From an uncultured Bacillota bacterium (GTDB lineage: Bacteria; Bacillota; Clostridia; Christensenellales; UBA1242), in assembly GCA_900555365.1 (NCBI GenBank), contig USKO01000027.1:1-7675 (forward strand): 7,675 nucleotides of DNA, written 5' to 3'. Below are positions 7,601-7,675 of the stretch, in pieces. The notes beneath the pieces were generated by a model that was given only the letters and a program-made list of their open reading frames with translations, ran no database searches and was not told the DNA's origin. The translations under genes were made by a program, and so were the position numbers. Numbering within the stretch: position 1 is the first letter of the stretch; every line of letters starts with the position of its first letter.

Positions 7601-7675
7601 TTAATTAAAGAGCGAGAATTTATCATGTCAGCCTCTTTGAAAGAGCTTTTTGGCTATCAAAGCGAAAATGAGGTC
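4616..7675 (+). CDS. addA: AddA helicase-nuclease subunit, first 1020 residues (runs off right edge)
   Basis: AddA is the UvrD/RecB-type superfamily 1A motor of the AddAB complex and unwinds DNA ends 3' to 5'. The frame is open for 1020 codons. Motifs in order: Q motif LTGEQ (5-9); Walker A SASAGSGKT with K30 and T31; TFTKAAANEM (56-65); STIDSFC (95-101); VLDFADLE (327-334); Walker B FIDEYQDTN with D360 and E361; VGDPKQGIYGFRNA (385-398); LTGNFRS (421-427, R426); TIHATKGLEYP (728-738); and YVALSRA (803-809, R808). A Ser-rich linker (923-931) then leads to GLAYHEAL (935-942), the start of the C-terminal nuclease domain with its histidine, H939. The frame leaves the window at about the point where the catalytic DxD and DYK motifs would follow; with about 1200 residues usual for the family, some 150-200 are missing. 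ATG 4616 is set by GGGAG six bases upstream and overlaps addB by 11 bp. All helicase residues seen are intact, unlike addB. Confidence 0.97.
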   Translation, partial: MKSELTGEQKKILENEKKNLVVSASAGSGKTFVVIEFLIKLVCERKIPLSKILVLTFTKAAANEMRSRLFKAFLKQKPSPFLIEMLDEISISDISTIDSFCEKLIKRNISKLQIDENFKVLDERSSADLKLKAFLKTYDEMAQSDKEAFNDIYFSFKKNKEQIYQCLNSLLSFTDSLTKAQTQKIYNDENLPLLAEEYLLNLIKLYQQKGLNLLHSLGAIEGPWQEFKLALEEAFGYEGKDFWSYCLHFNLCLAPSLKRNKIDSVLKEMFVKARSYLEKIMEITKNYTNMGTKQIERFRQNKLSKNILEMLRQFSQNYNDLKQKKDVLDFADLEKFTSTLLEDPNILASLQQKYSYIFIDEYQDTNTLQEGLLKPLAKNGNFVAVGDPKQGIYGFRNASMEIMNKDIKDFSSSEDGDALFLTGNFRSNKKILDFINSIFAVLMTEESAHIDYKNTSMLKGLVEFEQTSLPAVIVDICDNGKSEEEKLADVYSVKEDLLSSNSKNALEVKDIAYRIDEALNSEIYDAKLGKRRKVTEGDIAVLFRSRSPLMKDCVKFLQERGYSVLANVKDSLLDDGQIQVILSLLKLTLNLKDDISLASVMSSYLGGFTMGELVAFKGSKDKSFYENVLESKDNKVKEFFKMIENFNFDCQVLGLSKALKKLFNEKNYDIYINSLPDSITKNNNFNQLFKIIASGYEQNIPALITYLENVEISSASSPTSENAIIVTTIHATKGLEYPIVILAGSGESLSKVYNKPYIIEKEFGLGTYLYDFSDNTRIPSPIFLADKQIRRQKEEESELMIFYVALSRAQNSLIIIGSKSEKDLFDSVKDNYLSMIFKALGKKFAQKFDDNFTEPDYSFNIVKDVIFDERDSQSQRYITLSDHQKILDYIDYEYPYKNLCKINYKNSVTGILNLDEEHEKSLSSQASSSSSIDQGLAYHEALKILDFDKINSMQDLMAEIEKSASLFTENYLALIDYQILLKDILLLKEICKDKKLIKEREFIMSASLKELFGYQSENEV

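Overview
The window looks like a piece of a low-GC Firmicutes/Clostridia-type chromosome. The DNA is AT-rich, Arg is often AGA, Shine-Dalgarno sites are AGGAG/GGGAG type, and the recombinational-repair genes are addB-addA, the form typical of Firmicutes, rather than recBCD. I cannot name a species. An uncultured gut-type Clostridia lineage is a guess. There are no RNA genes, insertion sequences, CRISPR arrays or tRNAs that I can support.

Layout. Positions 1-494 (minus strand) hold the first 164 codons of an unrecognised protein that runs off the left edge. Positions 495-617 are a compact divergent promoter region. It has a good minus-strand promoter (TTGCAA, 17 bp, TATACT) and a weaker plus-strand one that may use the same palindromic TTGCAA. 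Positions 618-1379 (plus strand) encode a 253-residue protein with two helix-turn-helix-like modules and a C-terminal coiled coil, probably a DNA-binding regulator. A clean intrinsic terminator follows at 1386-1414. Positions 1588-4626 are addB, interrupted by one in-frame TAA at 3928-3930. Positions 4616-7675 are addA, open to the right edge; it overlaps the addB end by 11 bp.

How the genes work together. AddA and AddB form the heterodimeric helicase-nuclease that processes double-strand DNA ends for RecA-dependent repair. AddA is the ATP-driven helicase with one nuclease domain. AddB has a degenerate helicase fold, a second nuclease domain and a 4Fe-4S cluster. All visible AddA motifs are intact. 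In AddB the stop falls inside the nuclease/Fe-S region, so the first cluster cysteine is separated from the other three and from the catalytic D-x-K. The reading frame and all downstream motifs are preserved, so this is either a very recent nonsense mutation, a sequencing error, or a stop that is somehow tolerated. The AddB N-terminus also lacks the usual Walker A sequence.

I found no convincing new multi-gene system. The items most worth a second look are the interrupted addB, its missing Walker A, the uncharacterised double-HTH/coiled-coil protein, and the shared divergent promoter.
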